Shown here: positions 32,473-42,281 of the stretch, in pieces | How the letters are laid out: every line of letters begins with the position of its first letter | Position numbering within the stretch: the first letter of the stretch is position 1 | NCBI RefSeq assembly: GCF_041200145.1 | Contig: NZ_CP165734.1 | Span: forward strand, 2,170,001 to 2,234,000 | DNA length: 64,000 nucleotides | DNA from: Bradyrhizobium sp. LLZ17 | GTDB lineage: Bacteria > Pseudomonadota > Alphaproteobacteria > Rhizobiales > Xanthobacteraceae | Reading direction: 5' to 3' | Made by a program: the position numbers and the translations under genes | The notes under the pieces: generated by a model | The model's input: only the letters and a program-made list of their open reading frames with translations | Told to the model about the DNA's origin: nothing | Databases searched by the model: none

Positions 32473-33258
32473 TCACGTCTCAAATGTCTGCGCGGCGTGC
32501 CAGGACAGGCTTTCCAGCGTCGTGGTCCGCGGCTTGTATTCGCATCCGACCCAGCCGCGGTAACCGATCGCGTCGAGATGACGGAACAGGAAGGGATAGT
32601 TGATTTCGCCAGTGCCCGGCTCGTGGCGGCCGGGATTATCGGCGAGCTGGACGTGGGCGATCTGTGGAAGATATTCCTGCATGGTACGGGCGAGATCGCC
32701 CTCCATGATCTGCATGTGATAGATGTCGTACTGGATGAACAGATTGTTCGACCGCACCTCGGAGATCAGCTGCACCGCCTGCTCGGTGCCGTGGAGGAAG
32801 AAGCCGGGAATGTCGAGCGTGTTGATTGGCTCGACCAGCAGCTTGATGTTCTCCCGCGCCAGCGTCGAGGCGGCGAAGCGCAGATTACCGACTAGCGTTT
32901 CGTTGAGCTCGCGCGGGTCGGCATCATCGGGCCCGATGCCGACCAGGCAATTGAGCTGCTCGCAATCGAGCGCCTTGGCATAGTCGATGGCGCGGAACAC
33001 GCCATCGCGGAATTCGGCGACACGATCCGGCAGGATCGCGATGCCGCGCTGACCGGCCGCCCAATTTCCGGCGGGAAGATTGTGCAGCACTTGAATGAGG
33101 CCGTGGGCTTCGAGCTGCTCGCGCAGCAGCGCCCTGTCGAAATCATAGGGAAAGAGATATTCGACCCCAGTGAAGCCCGCGGCTTTCGCCGCGGCAAAGC
33201 GGTCGAGGAACGGCATCTCGTTGAAGAGCATGGTGAGGTTGGCGGCGAATTTCGGCAT
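32473..33258 (-). CDS. hyi: Hydroxypyruvate isomerase
   Basis: A 261-residue TIM-barrel isomerase (AP-endonuclease-2-like fold). It has the Hyi N-terminus MPKFAANLTMLFNEMPFLDR, VEYLFPYDF, the metal-binding VEPINTLDIPGFF and YDIYHMQIMEGD, and CEYKPRTTT near the end. It interconverts hydroxypyruvate and tartronate semialdehyde. The gene ends 20 bp before the family A repeat and starts 11 bp after the gcl stop, so gcl-hyi is one operon. Confidence 0.93.
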   Translation of the reverse strand: MPKFAANLTMLFNEMPFLDRFAAAKAAGFTGVEYLFPYDFDRALLREQLEAHGLIQVLHNLPAGNWAAGQRGIAILPDRVAEFRDGVFRAIDYAKALDCEQLNCLVGIGPDDADPRELNETLVGNLRFAASTLARENIKLLVEPINTLDIPGFFLHGTEQAVQLISEVRSNNLFIQYDIYHMQIMEGDLARTMQEYLPQIAHVQLADNPGRHEPGTGEINYPFLFRHLDAIGYRGWVGCEYKPRTTTLESLSWHAAQTFET

Positions 33259-33269
33259 GATGCTGTCCT

Positions 33270-35061
33270 CTACTCCGCCGGTTGAAGCACGCCGGGCCGC
33301 GCAGTCGCGACCTCGTCGAGCGGCAGATCCACCACCTCCTCGAACTCGACGATATTGTCGATCTCGGTGCCCATTGCGATGTTGGTGACGCGTTCGAGAA
33401 TGAACTCGACGACGACCGGCACGCGATGCTTCGCCATCAATTCGCGCGCGGTCGCGAACGCGGCCTGCGAATCCTTGGGATCGGTGACGCGGATCGCCTT
33501 GCAGCCGAGACCTTCGGCAACGGCAACGTGGTCGACGCCGTAGCCGCCGAGCTCGGGCGCGTTGATGTTCTCGAACGAGAGCTGGACGTGATAATCCATA
33601 TCGAAGCCGCGCTGGGCCTGGCGGATCAAGCCGAGATAAGAATTGTTCACGACCACGTGGATGTAGGGCAGGTTGAACTGCGCCCCGACCGCGAGCTCCT
33701 CGATCAGGAACTGGAAGTCGTAGTCACCGGACAGCGCGACAATGTCGCGATCGGGACACGCGGCGCGGACGCCGAGCGCGGCCGGAAGCGTCCATCCGAG
33801 CGGCCCCGCCTGCCCGGCATTGATCCAGTTGCGCGGCTTGTAGACACCGAGGAACTGCGCGCCGGCGATCTGCGACAGGCCGATCACGGTGACATAGGTG
33901 GTGTCGCGACCGAACGCCTTGTTCATCTCTTCATAGACGCGCTGCGGCTTGATCGGGACATTGTCGAAATGGCTCTTGCGCAGCATCGAGCGCTTGCGAT
34001 CGCGGCAGGAAGCGGGCCACGCCTGGCGCTCGCGCAATCTGCCGGAACGTCGCCACTCCCTGGCGACGGTCACGAAAAAGTTCGAGCGCGGCCTTTGCAT
34101 CCGAGACGATGCCGAGATCGGGATTGAACACGCGCCCGATCTGGGTCGGCTCGATGTCGACATGCACGAAAGTGCGCCCCTTGGTGTAGGTCTCGACCGA
34201 GCCGGTGTGCCGGTTGGCCCAGCGGTTGCCGATGCCGAGCACAAAGTCGGATTCCAGCATCGTAGCGTTGCCGTAGCGATGGCTGGTCTGAAGGCCGACC
34301 ATGCCGGCCATCAGCACGTGATCGTCGGGGATCGCGCCCCACCCCATCAGCGTCGGCACCACCGGCACGTTGGCGATCTCGGCGAACTCGATCAGCAAAT
34401 CCGAGGCATCGGCGTTGATGACGCCTCCGCCCGCCACGATCAGCGGCCGCTCGGCCGCGTTGAGCATCTCCAGCGCCTTCTCGACCTGTTTTCGCGTGGC
34501 GCTGGGCTTGTAGACCGGCAGCGGCTCATAGGTCTCGTCGTCGAACTCGATCTCGGCGAGCTGCACGTCGAGCGGCATGTCGATCAGTACCGGCCCCGGC
34601 CGGCCGGAGCGCATGACGTGAAAGGCCTGGCTGAACACGCGCGGCACCAGCGCCGGCTCGCGCACGGTGACCGCCCACTTCGTCACCGGCTTTGCGATCG
34701 ACTCGATGTCGACGGCCTGGAAGTCTTCCTTGTAGAGCCGCGCCCGCGGCGCCTGCCCGGTGATGCAGAGGATCGGAATGGAATCGGCGATCGCCGAATA
34801 GAGCCCGGTGATCATGTCGGTGCCGGCCGGCCCCGAGGTGCCGATGCAGACGCCGATATTGCCCGCCCTCGCCCGGGTGTAGCCTTCGGCCATATGCGAG
34901 GCGCCCTCGACATGGCGCGCGAGGATGTGGCGGATCGAGCCGCGCTTCTTCAGCGCCGAGTAAAGCGGATTGATCGCAGCCCCGGGAACACCGAAGGCGG
35001 TCGAGATGCCCTCCTTCTCCAGAATACGCACGGCTGCATCGATAGCTCGCATCTTCGCCAT
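33270..35061 (-). CDS. gcl: Glyoxylate carboligase (frameshifted in this sequence)
   Basis: About 596 residues when one frameshift is corrected (E. coli Gcl: 593). The N-terminal part ([18 protein letters not shown] to AKAALELF) and the C-terminal part ([13 protein letters not shown] to the end VLQPAE, with [20 protein letters not shown]) are in different frames. An extra A in the five-A run at 34075-34079 explains the break. The usual catalytic Glu of thiamine enzymes is replaced by Val in [13 protein letters not shown], the diagnostic Gcl feature. Two glyoxylate are joined to tartronate semialdehyde and carbon dioxide. [12 protein letters not shown] is the cofactor motif. Confidence 0.9.
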
Positions 35062-35212
35062 ATCGGACCTCGCTCAAGTTGCGTCAGCGAGCGAGATCAT
35101 CAGGCGGGCGAGATACAATCTCAACGAGATCGATTTTATTTTCCACGATGCGGCAGCTGCGGAAAAACAGCGGTGCCCTCAAGCGGTTAGATCGAGATAT
35201 CCGTGAAAGCGG

Positions 35213-37015
35213 TCACTCGAACAGCGGCGCCAGCCGCATCTGCGGCACCAGCACCAGCCCCTTGTCGGTGATGCGAATTTCCGGAATGACCGATAGCGGA
35301 ATCAGATTGAAGCCCATGTAGGGGATGGTGCAGCCAGCCTCCGCCCACTCCTTCTTCAGCGCCTTGACCTCTTCGGCGACCTCGGTGACGCGCTTGTCGG
35401 AGAGCAGTCCCGCGATCGGCAAGGCGACCAGCGCCCTCACCTTGCCGTCGGCGACGACGCAGACGGCGCCCTGATGCTCCCTGATGGCGGCAATGGCAAC
35501 TTGCATGTCGCCTTCATTGGTGCCGGCAATGATGATGTTGTGGCTGTCATGGCCGACACTGGAGGCGACCGCGCCGCGCTTCAGGCCAAAATCCTTGAGC
35601 AGGCCATAGGCGACATTGCCGGCCGACTTGCCGTGGCGCTCGACCACGGTGACGAAGCACAGGCCGTAACGGGCGAACAGCGCCGGCCAGTCTTTTGCCG
35701 ACTCGATCGCGACCTTCTCGTGGATCAGCGTGATGCCGGGCAGCGCCGTCTTGATCGCATTGACCGTGCAGGCCTTCGCGGGAAGCTCCGGCGTCAGCTT
35801 CAACTTCTCGGGCAGCTTCACGGTCGCATAGGCCGCCTTCGGATATTGATAGCGCTGCGACAGCGCCTGATCGAGCCGCGACGTGATCTTGCGGTTCTCG
35901 ACCACGAGTTCACCGCCATACCAGGTCGATTGCGGCTTCAGATCGTCGTCCATCAACACGAGATCGGCGCGACGCCCGCCGCCGAGCCCGCCGATATCGC
36001 CGTCCATGCCGAAGCGCGTCGCGCCATGCAGCGACCCCATCGACCAGGCCTGCTCCGGTGACATTCCCGCCTTCACCGCCTCGCGCACCACCCAGTCGAG
36101 GCCGAACAAGAGAAGGTCGTCGGCATCGCGGTCGTCGGTACACACCGCCGTGCGCTTGTGCGAGGCGCCGAGCTCTGTGATGGTGCGGATCGCCTGCGGC
36201 AACGAGTGCCATGGCGTGGTCGGCGGTCCGCCGCGGAGGAAAACCCAGACGCCGGCATCGAGCAAATCGTCGGCGATGTCGCGGTCGATCGCCTCGTGGG
36301 TGTCGGTGACACCGCTCGCCGCATAAGCCGCGACGAATTCGCGGCCGTACACATGGCCCGACACCGGCCGCCCGCGCTTCAGGGCTGCGGCGAGGATCGC
36401 GTGGCTGCGCTCGTCGCCCATGGTGACCGGCACGAAATCCATCTTCTCGCCGAGCCCGACGGCCTCGGGCCAGCGATCGAACAGGCCGGCGATCTTGTCC
36501 GGCGTCAGATCGCCGCCGGCAGTCTCAAGCGCGGCCGAGGTTGCCGGCACGGTCGACGGCACCGTCAGAAAAATCGAGAGCGGCGCCTCGCGCGCGTCCT
36601 CCAGCATCGCCTCGATGCCGGCGACATCCATGACGTTGCCGATCTCGTGGCTGTCGCAGAAGATCGTGGTGGTGCCGTTGAGGAGCGCGGCCTCGGCATA
36701 GGCGCAGGCCGTCACCATGGAAGATTCGATGTGAATGTGCGGGTCAACCAACCCTGGCGCGATGATGCCGCCGGCCGCGTCGTAGAGCGGCACGTTGCCC
36801 CAGACCTTCTTGGCGGATCCAGCCGGCTTCACCGCGGCGATGCGGCCGCCGGTGATCCAGACCTCCCGACCGGGATGAATGCGTTCCGAATAGGTCGAGA
36901 GCACCGCCGCGCCCGTAATGACGAGGTCCGGCACGACGCGTCCCGAGGCGACATCGGCCAGGCGCCGCGTCATCGCATGCAGCGGCGCGACGGCAAAGCG
37001 GGTGAGTTTGGTCAT
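35213..37015 (-). CDS. ade: Adenine deaminase
   Basis: About 600 residues. Metal-binding [30 protein letters not shown] and [12 protein letters not shown], the C-terminal [19 protein letters not shown] and a final [20 protein letters not shown] identify Ade-type adenine deaminases of the amidohydrolase superfamily. It makes hypoxanthine and ammonia from adenine. The ATG at the complement of 37013-37015 has GAGG 6 bp upstream; one two codons earlier is possible. Purine breakdown yields glyoxylate through allantoin, which may explain its place next to gcl-hyi (inference). Confidence 0.92.
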   Translation of the reverse strand: MTKLTRFAVAPLHAMTRRLADVASGRVVPDLVITGAAVLSTYSERIHPGREVWITGGRIAAVKPAGSAKKVWGNVPLYDAAGGIIAPGLVDPHIHIESSMVTACAYAEAALLNGTTTIFCDSHEIGNVMDVAGIEAMLEDAREAPLSIFLTVPSTVPATSAALETAGGDLTPDKIAGLFDRWPEAVGLGEKMDFVPVTMGDERSHAILAAALKRGRPVSGHVYGREFVAAYAASGVTDTHEAIDRDIADDLLDAGVWVFLRGGPPTTPWHSLPQAIRTITELGASHKRTAVCTDDRDADDLLLFGLDWVVREAVKAGMSPEQAWSMGSLHGATRFGMDGDIGGLGGGRRADLVLMDDDLKPQSTWYGGELVVENRKITSRLDQALSQRYQYPKAAYATVKLPEKLKLTPELPAKACTVNAIKTALPGITLIHEKVAIESAKDWPALFARYGLCFVTVVERHGKSAGNVAYGLLKDFGLKRGAVASSVGHDSHNIIIAGTNEGDMQVAIAAIREHQGAVCVVADGKVRALVALPIAGLLSDKRVTEVAEEVKALKKEWAEAGCTIPYMGFNLIPLSVIPEIRITDKGLVLVPQMRLAPLFE

Positions 37016-37100
37016 CGGCATCCTCGCATGGCGTTATGACCCGGCGATGGTTACGCCCCGCGCCCCACCGGGCAAGCTCAAATATAACGGCACGTCCTGC

Positions 37101-37901
37101 TTACGCCTTAGGCGGCGAACCGGCCGCCGTCGCCGGCCTTGCGGGTCTGCGCGAGTTCCGACGTCTCGGCGCTGGCGCGGCGGTGGGCTTGACCCGGATC
37201 CGCATCGACCTGCCGTTCGCCTCATCAATCTCAAATGAATTCGTCTTGCGCACGAGGCTGCTCAGATTGCGGAAACCAAAGGTCCTCGGATCGAAATCGG
37301 AAGCCAAATTGGCGAGCTGCCGCCCGACCTCTCCAAGAGTGACCCAGCCGTCTTCGCTCTCCATCTGGGTGATGACCTTCTTGATGATGGCCGCAGCCGC
37401 ATCAGGAGGCTGAAGCGGCGTGGGTCTCGAGGCGGCGCCCTGGGAGTTCGCCGTGCCGGCAAGCAGGTTCTCCGTGTAGACGAACCTTCGGCAGGCCTGC
37501 CTGAAACTCTCCGGTGTCTTGTGCTCGCCAAACCCAAAGACATCCACGCCCTGCTCCCGAATGCGGGCGGCGAGACGGGTGAAGTCGCTGTCGGAGGAGA
37601 CCAGGCAAAAGCCGTCGAAGCGACCGCTGTGAAGCAGGTCCATGGCGTCGATCACGAGGGTTATGTCGGAGGCATTCTTTCCCGTCGTATAGGCGAATTG
37701 CTGCTGCGGAATGATGGCGTGCTTCGACAGGATGTCGGCCCAGCCCCTGGAGCGCGCATGGGAGAAATCGCCGTAGATGCGGCGAACGCTGGCCTCACCG
37801 ATCTTGGCGATCTCCTCGAACAGACCATCCGCGATCTTTGCGGAGGCGTTGTCGGCATCGATCAGGACGGCAAGACGGGGCGAACGAAGCTCAGAAGGCA
37901 T
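37101..37901 (-). CDS. NYN-domain RNase-like protein with C-terminal LOTUS/OST-HTH domain
   Basis: About 266 residues. The NYN (PIN-like) domain has acidic residues in AVLIDADNASAK, DITLVIDAMDLLHSG and CLVSSDSDFTRLA. From about residue 168 a LOTUS/OST-HTH domain follows (AAAIIKKVITQMES, GWVTLGEVGRQLANL, RNLSSLVRKTNSFEI), then a basic proline/arginine tail. NYN proteins are candidate RNases and LOTUS domains bind RNA structures, so an RNA-processing enzyme is likely; the target is unknown. The start MPSELRSP follows GGGGA. Confidence 0.88.
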   Translation of the reverse strand: MPSELRSPRLAVLIDADNASAKIADGLFEEIAKIGEASVRRIYGDFSHARSRGWADILSKHAIIPQQQFAYTTGKNASDITLVIDAMDLLHSGRFDGFCLVSSDSDFTRLAARIREQGVDVFGFGEHKTPESFRQACRRFVYTENLLAGTANSQGAASRPTPLQPPDAAAAIIKKVITQMESEDGWVTLGEVGRQLANLASDFDPRTFGFRNLSSLVRKTNSFEIDEANGRSMRIRVKPTAAPAPRRRNSRRPARPATAAGSPPKA

Positions 37902-37998
37902 GACATTCCCCAAAAGGACGCGACAATGGGGATGGATATACCGATGTCCGGGCTCTCGCCGCCAGAGCTGATTTCTTTCAACAGGCCCTAAATCCGGC

Positions 37999-38859
37999 TC
38001 AGACCGGTTTCGTCGTCGGCGTCACGCCTCCGAGCGCCGCCGTCAGCTCCGCCGCAACCTCGCGCACCACGCGGCCGATCTCCGGCAGCCGGGCGTCGGT
38101 GACGCGGCTGGTCAGGCCGGACACCGAGATCGCGGCCAACGGCTCTGCGAGTGCATTGTAGACCACGGCGGCGACGCAGCGCAGTCCCATCTCGGCCTCT
38201 TCGTCGTCGACCGCAAAGCCCTGTTTCCGGATGACGTTGAGCTCCCGGAACAGGTCGCTCGGTCGCACGATCGATTTCGCGGTCAGCCGCGGCATGCCGT
38301 GATGGCGGATGACGGCGCCGACGTCCTCGTCGGAATAGGTCGCCAGCACCGCTTTGCCGACGCCCGAGGTCACCATGGGAACGCGACCGCCGACCTTGGT
38401 CAGCGAGCGCATGATCTCGCGGCTTTCCATCCGGGTCAGCACGATGATGAACTCGTCGTCGACCACGGCGAGATTGGCTGTCTCGCGGGTGAGATCGCGC
38501 AGCTTGCGCAGATAGGGAATCGCCTGCGCGGTGAAATTGCGCCGTCGCGCGAAGCTTGCGCCCACGGTAAAGCTGCGCACGCCGACATGCCATTTGGATT
38601 CGGCGCGGTCGAATTGCACGAAGCGGCGGCTTTCCAGCGTCGCCAGCAGGCGGTGCACGGTCGACGCCGACAATCCGGTGCGCACGGCGAGGTCGCTCAG
38701 GCGATAGCCTTCGTCGTCCTCGGCGAGCGTCTCGAGGATCGACAGCGCACGGTCGACGGATTGCACGCCGCCGTCACGTGCGTCGGGCTCGGCCTCTGAT
38801 GGCGACCGAGGCTCGAGCGATTTGCGCCGGATCACGTTCTTGCTCATCGCGACCTGCAT
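37999..38859 (-). CDS. IclR-family transcriptional regulator
   Basis: About 286 residues. The N-terminal winged helix (GVQSVDRALSILETLAE, TGLSASTVHRLLATLESRRF) is followed by an effector domain with VPMVTSGVGKAVLATYSDED and GFAVDDEEAEMGLRCVAAVV. A variable basic N-terminus (RRKSLEPRSPSEAEPDARDG) precedes the helix-turn-helix; ATGs at the complements of 38857-38859 and 38845-38847 are both possible starts. IclR proteins often control glyoxylate, allantoin or aromatic pathways. The neighbouring gcl/ade genes make those candidates, without direct evidence. Confidence 0.9.
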   Translation of the reverse strand: MQVAMSKNVIRRKSLEPRSPSEAEPDARDGGVQSVDRALSILETLAEDDEGYRLSDLAVRTGLSASTVHRLLATLESRRFVQFDRAESKWHVGVRSFTVGASFARRRNFTAQAIPYLRKLRDLTRETANLAVVDDEFIIVLTRMESREIMRSLTKVGGRVPMVTSGVGKAVLATYSDEDVGAVIRHHGMPRLTAKSIVRPSDLFRELNVIRKQGFAVDDEEAEMGLRCVAAVVYNALAEPLAAISVSGLTSRVTDARLPEIGRVVREVAAELTAALGGVTPTTKPV

Positions 38860-38890
38860 TGCCAATCAGACAAGACGCGAGCCGCCTCTC

Positions 38891-39051
38891 TTCCCTCGCC
38901 CCGTTCTTACGGGGCCGCGACGAGCTTCGCTCGCACTGAGAGGGTCGGGGTGAGGGGCTATCTCCGCGAACACGGTGGGAGACGGACTCGTCGAGAGTCC
39001 CCCTCACCCGGAATTTGCGGCTCCGGCCTCTCCCCGCAGGCGGGGAGAGGC
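38891..39051. repeat. Dispersed palindromic intergenic repeat, family A
   Basis: About 160 bp between the IclR regulator and the acyl-CoA synthetase genes. The left part has GCCCCGTTCTTACGGGGC; the right end has CCTCTCCCCGC-AG-GCGGGGAGAGG. GGGTGAGGGG lies between. It is also just downstream of the synthetase gene on the minus strand, where the hairpin may help termination. Confidence 0.7.
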
Positions 39052-39061
39052 GAAGATACGC

Positions 39062-41191
39062 TCAGAGCAGCCCTGCTCCGCGCGCCCATTTGTACTTGGC
39101 GCCCAACACCTCGACCGGCAGTTCAGTCGAATAGGCATAGGCCGGGATGCCGTTCTGGTAGAGATATTCGGCAGCCTCCTCGACCTCGACGTCGCCGGCG
39201 AGCGAGGCGACGATCGGCTTGACGAAGCCCTTGGCCTCCATCTCCTTCTTCACCTCGACCATGTTGCGGGCAAACACCATCGGTGGCGTCACGATGGTGT
39301 GCCAATAGCCGAGGATCAGCGAATGGATGCGTTCGTCCGACAGGCCGAGCTTCACGGTGTTGACGTAGGTGATCGGCGGCTCGCCGCCGGTGATATCCAC
39401 GGGATTTCCGGCCGCGCCGAACGGCGGGATGAACTTGCGGAAGGCTGCGTCGAGATCCGGCGGCATCGACATCAGCGACAGACCGTTGTCGACGCAGGAG
39501 TCCGACAGCAGCACGCCCGAGCCGCCGGCACCAGTGATGATCAGCACGTTCTCGCCCTTCGGCGTCGGCAGCACCGGCACGCCGCGGGCGAATTCGAGCA
39601 GCTGCCGCAGCGAGCGCGCGCGGATCACGCCGGACTGCGCCAGCACGTCCTCATAGATCTTGTCGTTGCCGGCGAGCGCGCCGGTATGAGACGAGGCCGC
39701 CTTGGCGCCGGCCGAGGTGCGGCCGGCCTTGAGCACGACCACGGGCTTCTTCTTGGAGACGCGCTTGGCGGCTTCCGCAAAGGCACGACCGTCCTTGAGA
39801 TCCTCGCAGTGCTGCGCGATCAAATTGGTGTTCGGGTCCTGCTCGAAGAAGGCGAGCAGGTCGTCCTCGTCGATATCGGACTTGTTGCCGAGGCCGACGA
39901 TCGCCGACACACCCATCTTCGCCGAGCGCGAGAAGCCGATGATAGCCATGCCGATGCCGCCCGACTGCGACGACAGCGCCGCGTGGCCCTTGACATCATA
40001 GGCGGTGCAGAAGGTCGCGCAGAGATTGGCCGGCGTATAATAGAAGCCGTAGATGTTCGGCCCCATCAGGCGGACATTGTACTTCTGGCCGATCTCGACG
40101 ATCTCGGCCTGCAATTCCGGCGCGCCGGCTTCGGCAAAGCCGGACGGGATCAGCACCGCACCCGGGATTTTCTTCTCGCCGCATTCGACGAGCGCCGCGG
40201 CGACGAACTTCGCGGGGATCGCGAACACCGCAGTGTCGATCACGCCCGGGACGTCCTTGACGCTCTTGTAGGCCTTGTAGCCGAGGATCTCGGAGGCCTT
40301 GGGGTGGATCGGGTAGATATCGCCCTTGTAGCCGCCGTTGATGAGGTTCTTCATCACGGAGTTGCCGATCTTGCCGTCTTCCGCCGACGCGCCGACCACG
40401 GCGACCGCCCTTGGCTGCATGATCCGGCTCATCGCCGCGACGATTTCCTCGGTCGGGCGCGGCTTCGGCTTCGGCTTGTAGGCGAAGTCGACGACGATGC
40501 GCACGTCGGCGGCAATCGCGTCCTTTGCCGTCGCAAACACCGGGTTGAGGTCGAGCTCGATAATCTCCGGGAAATCGGTGACGAGCTGCGAGACCTTGAC
40601 GATGATGTCGGCGAGCGCCGTGCGGTTGACCGGCTCGCCGCCGCGTACGCCCTTCAGGATCTCATGCGCCTGAATGCCGTCGAGCATCGAGAGCGCGTCT
40701 TCTTTGGTCGCGGGCGCGAGGCGGAAGGTGATGTCCTTCAACACTTCGACCAGCACGCCGCCGAGGCCGAAGGCGACGAGTTTGCCGAAGGAGCCATCGG
40801 TGATCGAGCCGATGATCACTTCAGTGCCGCCGGCCAGCATCTGCTGCACCTGGATGCCCTCGATCTTGGCATCGGCCTTGTACTTCCTAGCGTTGCCGAG
40901 AATGGTCTCGTAGGCCTTTTCGGCATCCTGCGCCGTCTTGACGCCGACGATGACGCCGCCGGCTTCGGTCTTGTGGAGAATGTCCGGCGAAACGATCTTC
41001 ATCACCACCGGAAAGCCCATGGAAGAGGCGACCTTGCCGGCCTCCCCGGCCGACTTCACCACGCCCTCCTTCGGCACCGCAATGCCGTAGGCGTCGCAGA
41101 CCAGCTTACCTTCGGGCGCCGTCAGGCTGGTGCGGTTGTCGGCCTTGACCTGGTCAAGGACCTTCCGGACGACATCTTTGGAATTGGACAT
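39062..41191 (-). CDS. NDP-forming acyl-CoA synthetase (ATP-grasp plus CoA-ligase domains)
   Basis: About 709 residues. An N-terminal ATP-grasp half (GFPVVMKIVSPDILHKTEAG, DPNPVFAT-type region ELDLNPVFATAKD) precedes a CoA-binding domain (PRAVAVVGASAEDGKIGN) and a CoA-ligase half carrying the likely phosphorylated His in ASSHTGALAGND. This beta-alpha order is the reverse of the archaeal alpha-beta enzyme. GGGAG precedes the ATG at the complement of 41189-41191. It is divergent from gntR-oxc-frc across a region with two GntR-type palindromes, so activation of oxalate or formate to the CoA ester is a reasonable proposal. Confidence 0.85.
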   Translation of the reverse strand: MSNSKDVVRKVLDQVKADNRTSLTAPEGKLVCDAYGIAVPKEGVVKSAGEAGKVASSMGFPVVMKIVSPDILHKTEAGGVIVGVKTAQDAEKAYETILGNARKYKADAKIEGIQVQQMLAGGTEVIIGSITDGSFGKLVAFGLGGVLVEVLKDITFRLAPATKEDALSMLDGIQAHEILKGVRGGEPVNRTALADIIVKVSQLVTDFPEIIELDLNPVFATAKDAIAADVRIVVDFAYKPKPKPRPTEEIVAAMSRIMQPRAVAVVGASAEDGKIGNSVMKNLINGGYKGDIYPIHPKASEILGYKAYKSVKDVPGVIDTAVFAIPAKFVAAALVECGEKKIPGAVLIPSGFAEAGAPELQAEIVEIGQKYNVRLMGPNIYGFYYTPANLCATFCTAYDVKGHAALSSQSGGIGMAIIGFSRSAKMGVSAIVGLGNKSDIDEDDLLAFFEQDPNTNLIAQHCEDLKDGRAFAEAAKRVSKKKPVVVLKAGRTSAGAKAASSHTGALAGNDKIYEDVLAQSGVIRARSLRQLLEFARGVPVLPTPKGENVLIITGAGGSGVLLSDSCVDNGLSLMSMPPDLDAAFRKFIPPFGAAGNPVDITGGEPPITYVNTVKLGLSDERIHSLILGYWHTIVTPPMVFARNMVEVKKEMEAKGFVKPIVASLAGDVEVEEAAEYLYQNGIPAYAYSTELPVEVLGAKYKWARGAGLL

Positions 41192-41346
41192 GTGGCTTCT
41201 CCCTTGACCTTCAGGTCTTGCTTTGCAAAGCGCGTCTTGCGGCTCGCCCGTGATCCTTGCCATCGCCGCGCTCTGTTCCGCGCTGCGGAACCGAGCGGCA
41301 GAATGCCGAGACTGCTCCACTGGTTTGGATCAAAAATGGCCAGTGA

Positions 41347-41363
41347 TGGCATTTGGTATGCCA
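41347..41363. promoter_or_regulatory. GntR operator candidate 1, TGGCAT-N5-ATGCCA
   Basis: A perfect palindrome with TTGGT as spacer in the divergent region between the acyl-CoA synthetase and gntR genes. First of six copies of the 17-bp element TGGYAT-N5-ATRCCA in this window, all upstream of oxalate-related or associated genes. Confidence 0.75.
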
Positions 41364-41427
41364 GAAGCCAACTTGTCAAGGCAAGTGGTCGATGAGAACG
41401 CTGCAAAAAATAGCCAGCTTGACATTC

Positions 41428-41444
41428 TGGTATTTGGTATGCCA
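41428..41444. promoter_or_regulatory. GntR operator candidate 2, TGGTAT-N5-ATGCCA
   Basis: One mismatch from the first site and with the same TTGGT spacer, 81 bp away and 57 bp upstream of the gntR start. Paired sites suggest cooperative control of the two divergent transcripts. Confidence 0.75.
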
Positions 41445-41500
41445 AAAACTTTCCAGTTAATATTCCTGTAAAAGACGACTCCCACTGGAGGAGAATCGTC

Positions 41501-42232
41501 GTGTCACTGCGGAAATCAAACAAGGCGTTGCCGAACATGGCCGAGGCAGACATCGCAATCGTTCGCATTGCCCCGGAGAGCAGCTTCAAGAACAAGGCGT
41601 ATGACGCCTTGAAGGAAGCCATCCTCAAGATGGACATCTACTCGACGCCCGAGCCGGTGATGCTGGACGAGCGCGCGCTGTCCGAGCGCCTGGGTGTCAG
41701 CCGCACGCCGATCCGCGAAGCGATCGCCATGCTCGAGCAGGACGGGTTCGTGAAGACCGTGCCCCGCCGCGGCATCATGGTGGTGCGCCGGACCAAGACC
41801 GAAATCGTCGACATGATCCGCGCCTGGGCGGCGCTGGAAAGCATGGCCGCACGCCTCATCACCACGACGGCGCGCAAGAAGGACATTTCGGCGCTGCGCG
41901 ACTACTTCAAGGATTTTGGCAAGGACCGCCTGCCCCAGGATCACGTCGAGGAATATTCGCGCGCCAACATCGCGTTCCACCAGGCGCTGATCTCGCTGTC
42001 GGAATCCGCGGTGCTGGTCGATCTCACCAACGATCTGCTGCTGCACGTGCGCGGTTACCGGCAACTGACGATCGGGCGCAAGGATCGCACCGCGACCTCG
42101 CTGCCCGAGCATCTCGGCATGATCGAAGCACTCGAAGCGCGCGACACCGAACTTGCCGAGAAGCGCGCCCGCGATCACACCCTTGGCCTTGCCGCTTACG
42201 TCGAAGCGCACGGCCAGGAACTGTTCAACTAG
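41501..42232 (+). CDS. GntR-family (FCD) regulator of the oxalate genes
   Basis: A 243-residue regulator. The winged helix has [17 protein letters not shown] and [28 protein letters not shown]; the FCD domain follows from about residue 100. The start is GTG at 41501 with GGAGGAGA upstream; a later ATG (MAEADIAIV) is possible. It is the first gene of gntR-oxc-frc. Six matching palindromes in front of this operon, the synthetase, both antiporters, a small gene and the CBS gene make it the likely regulator of them all. Confidence 0.92.
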   Translation: MSLRKSNKALPNMAEADIAIVRIAPESSFKNKAYDALKEAILKMDIYSTPEPVMLDERALSERLGVSRTPIREAIAMLEQDGFVKTVPRRGIMVVRRTKTEIVDMIRAWAALESMAARLITTTARKKDISALRDYFKDFGKDRLPQDHVEEYSRANIAFHQALISLSESAVLVDLTNDLLLHVRGYRQLTIGRKDRTATSLPEHLGMIEALEARDTELAEKRARDHTLGLAAYVEAHGQELFN

Positions 42233-42281
42233 CGACGTCGCAAAAACCAGAACCGTACGCGAGACCAGGGAGACAAGGCCC

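Noticed and set aside
38975..41395. An 806-codon open frame on the plus strand opposite the acyl-CoA synthetase gene
   Set aside because: It is an antisense shadow: the composition is Arg/Asp/His-rich without any domain pattern, whereas the minus-strand frame encodes a complete ATP-grasp/CoA-ligase enzyme. Similar shadows opposite the flavoprotein (16690-18300) and the binding protein (20912-22306) were rejected for the same reason.
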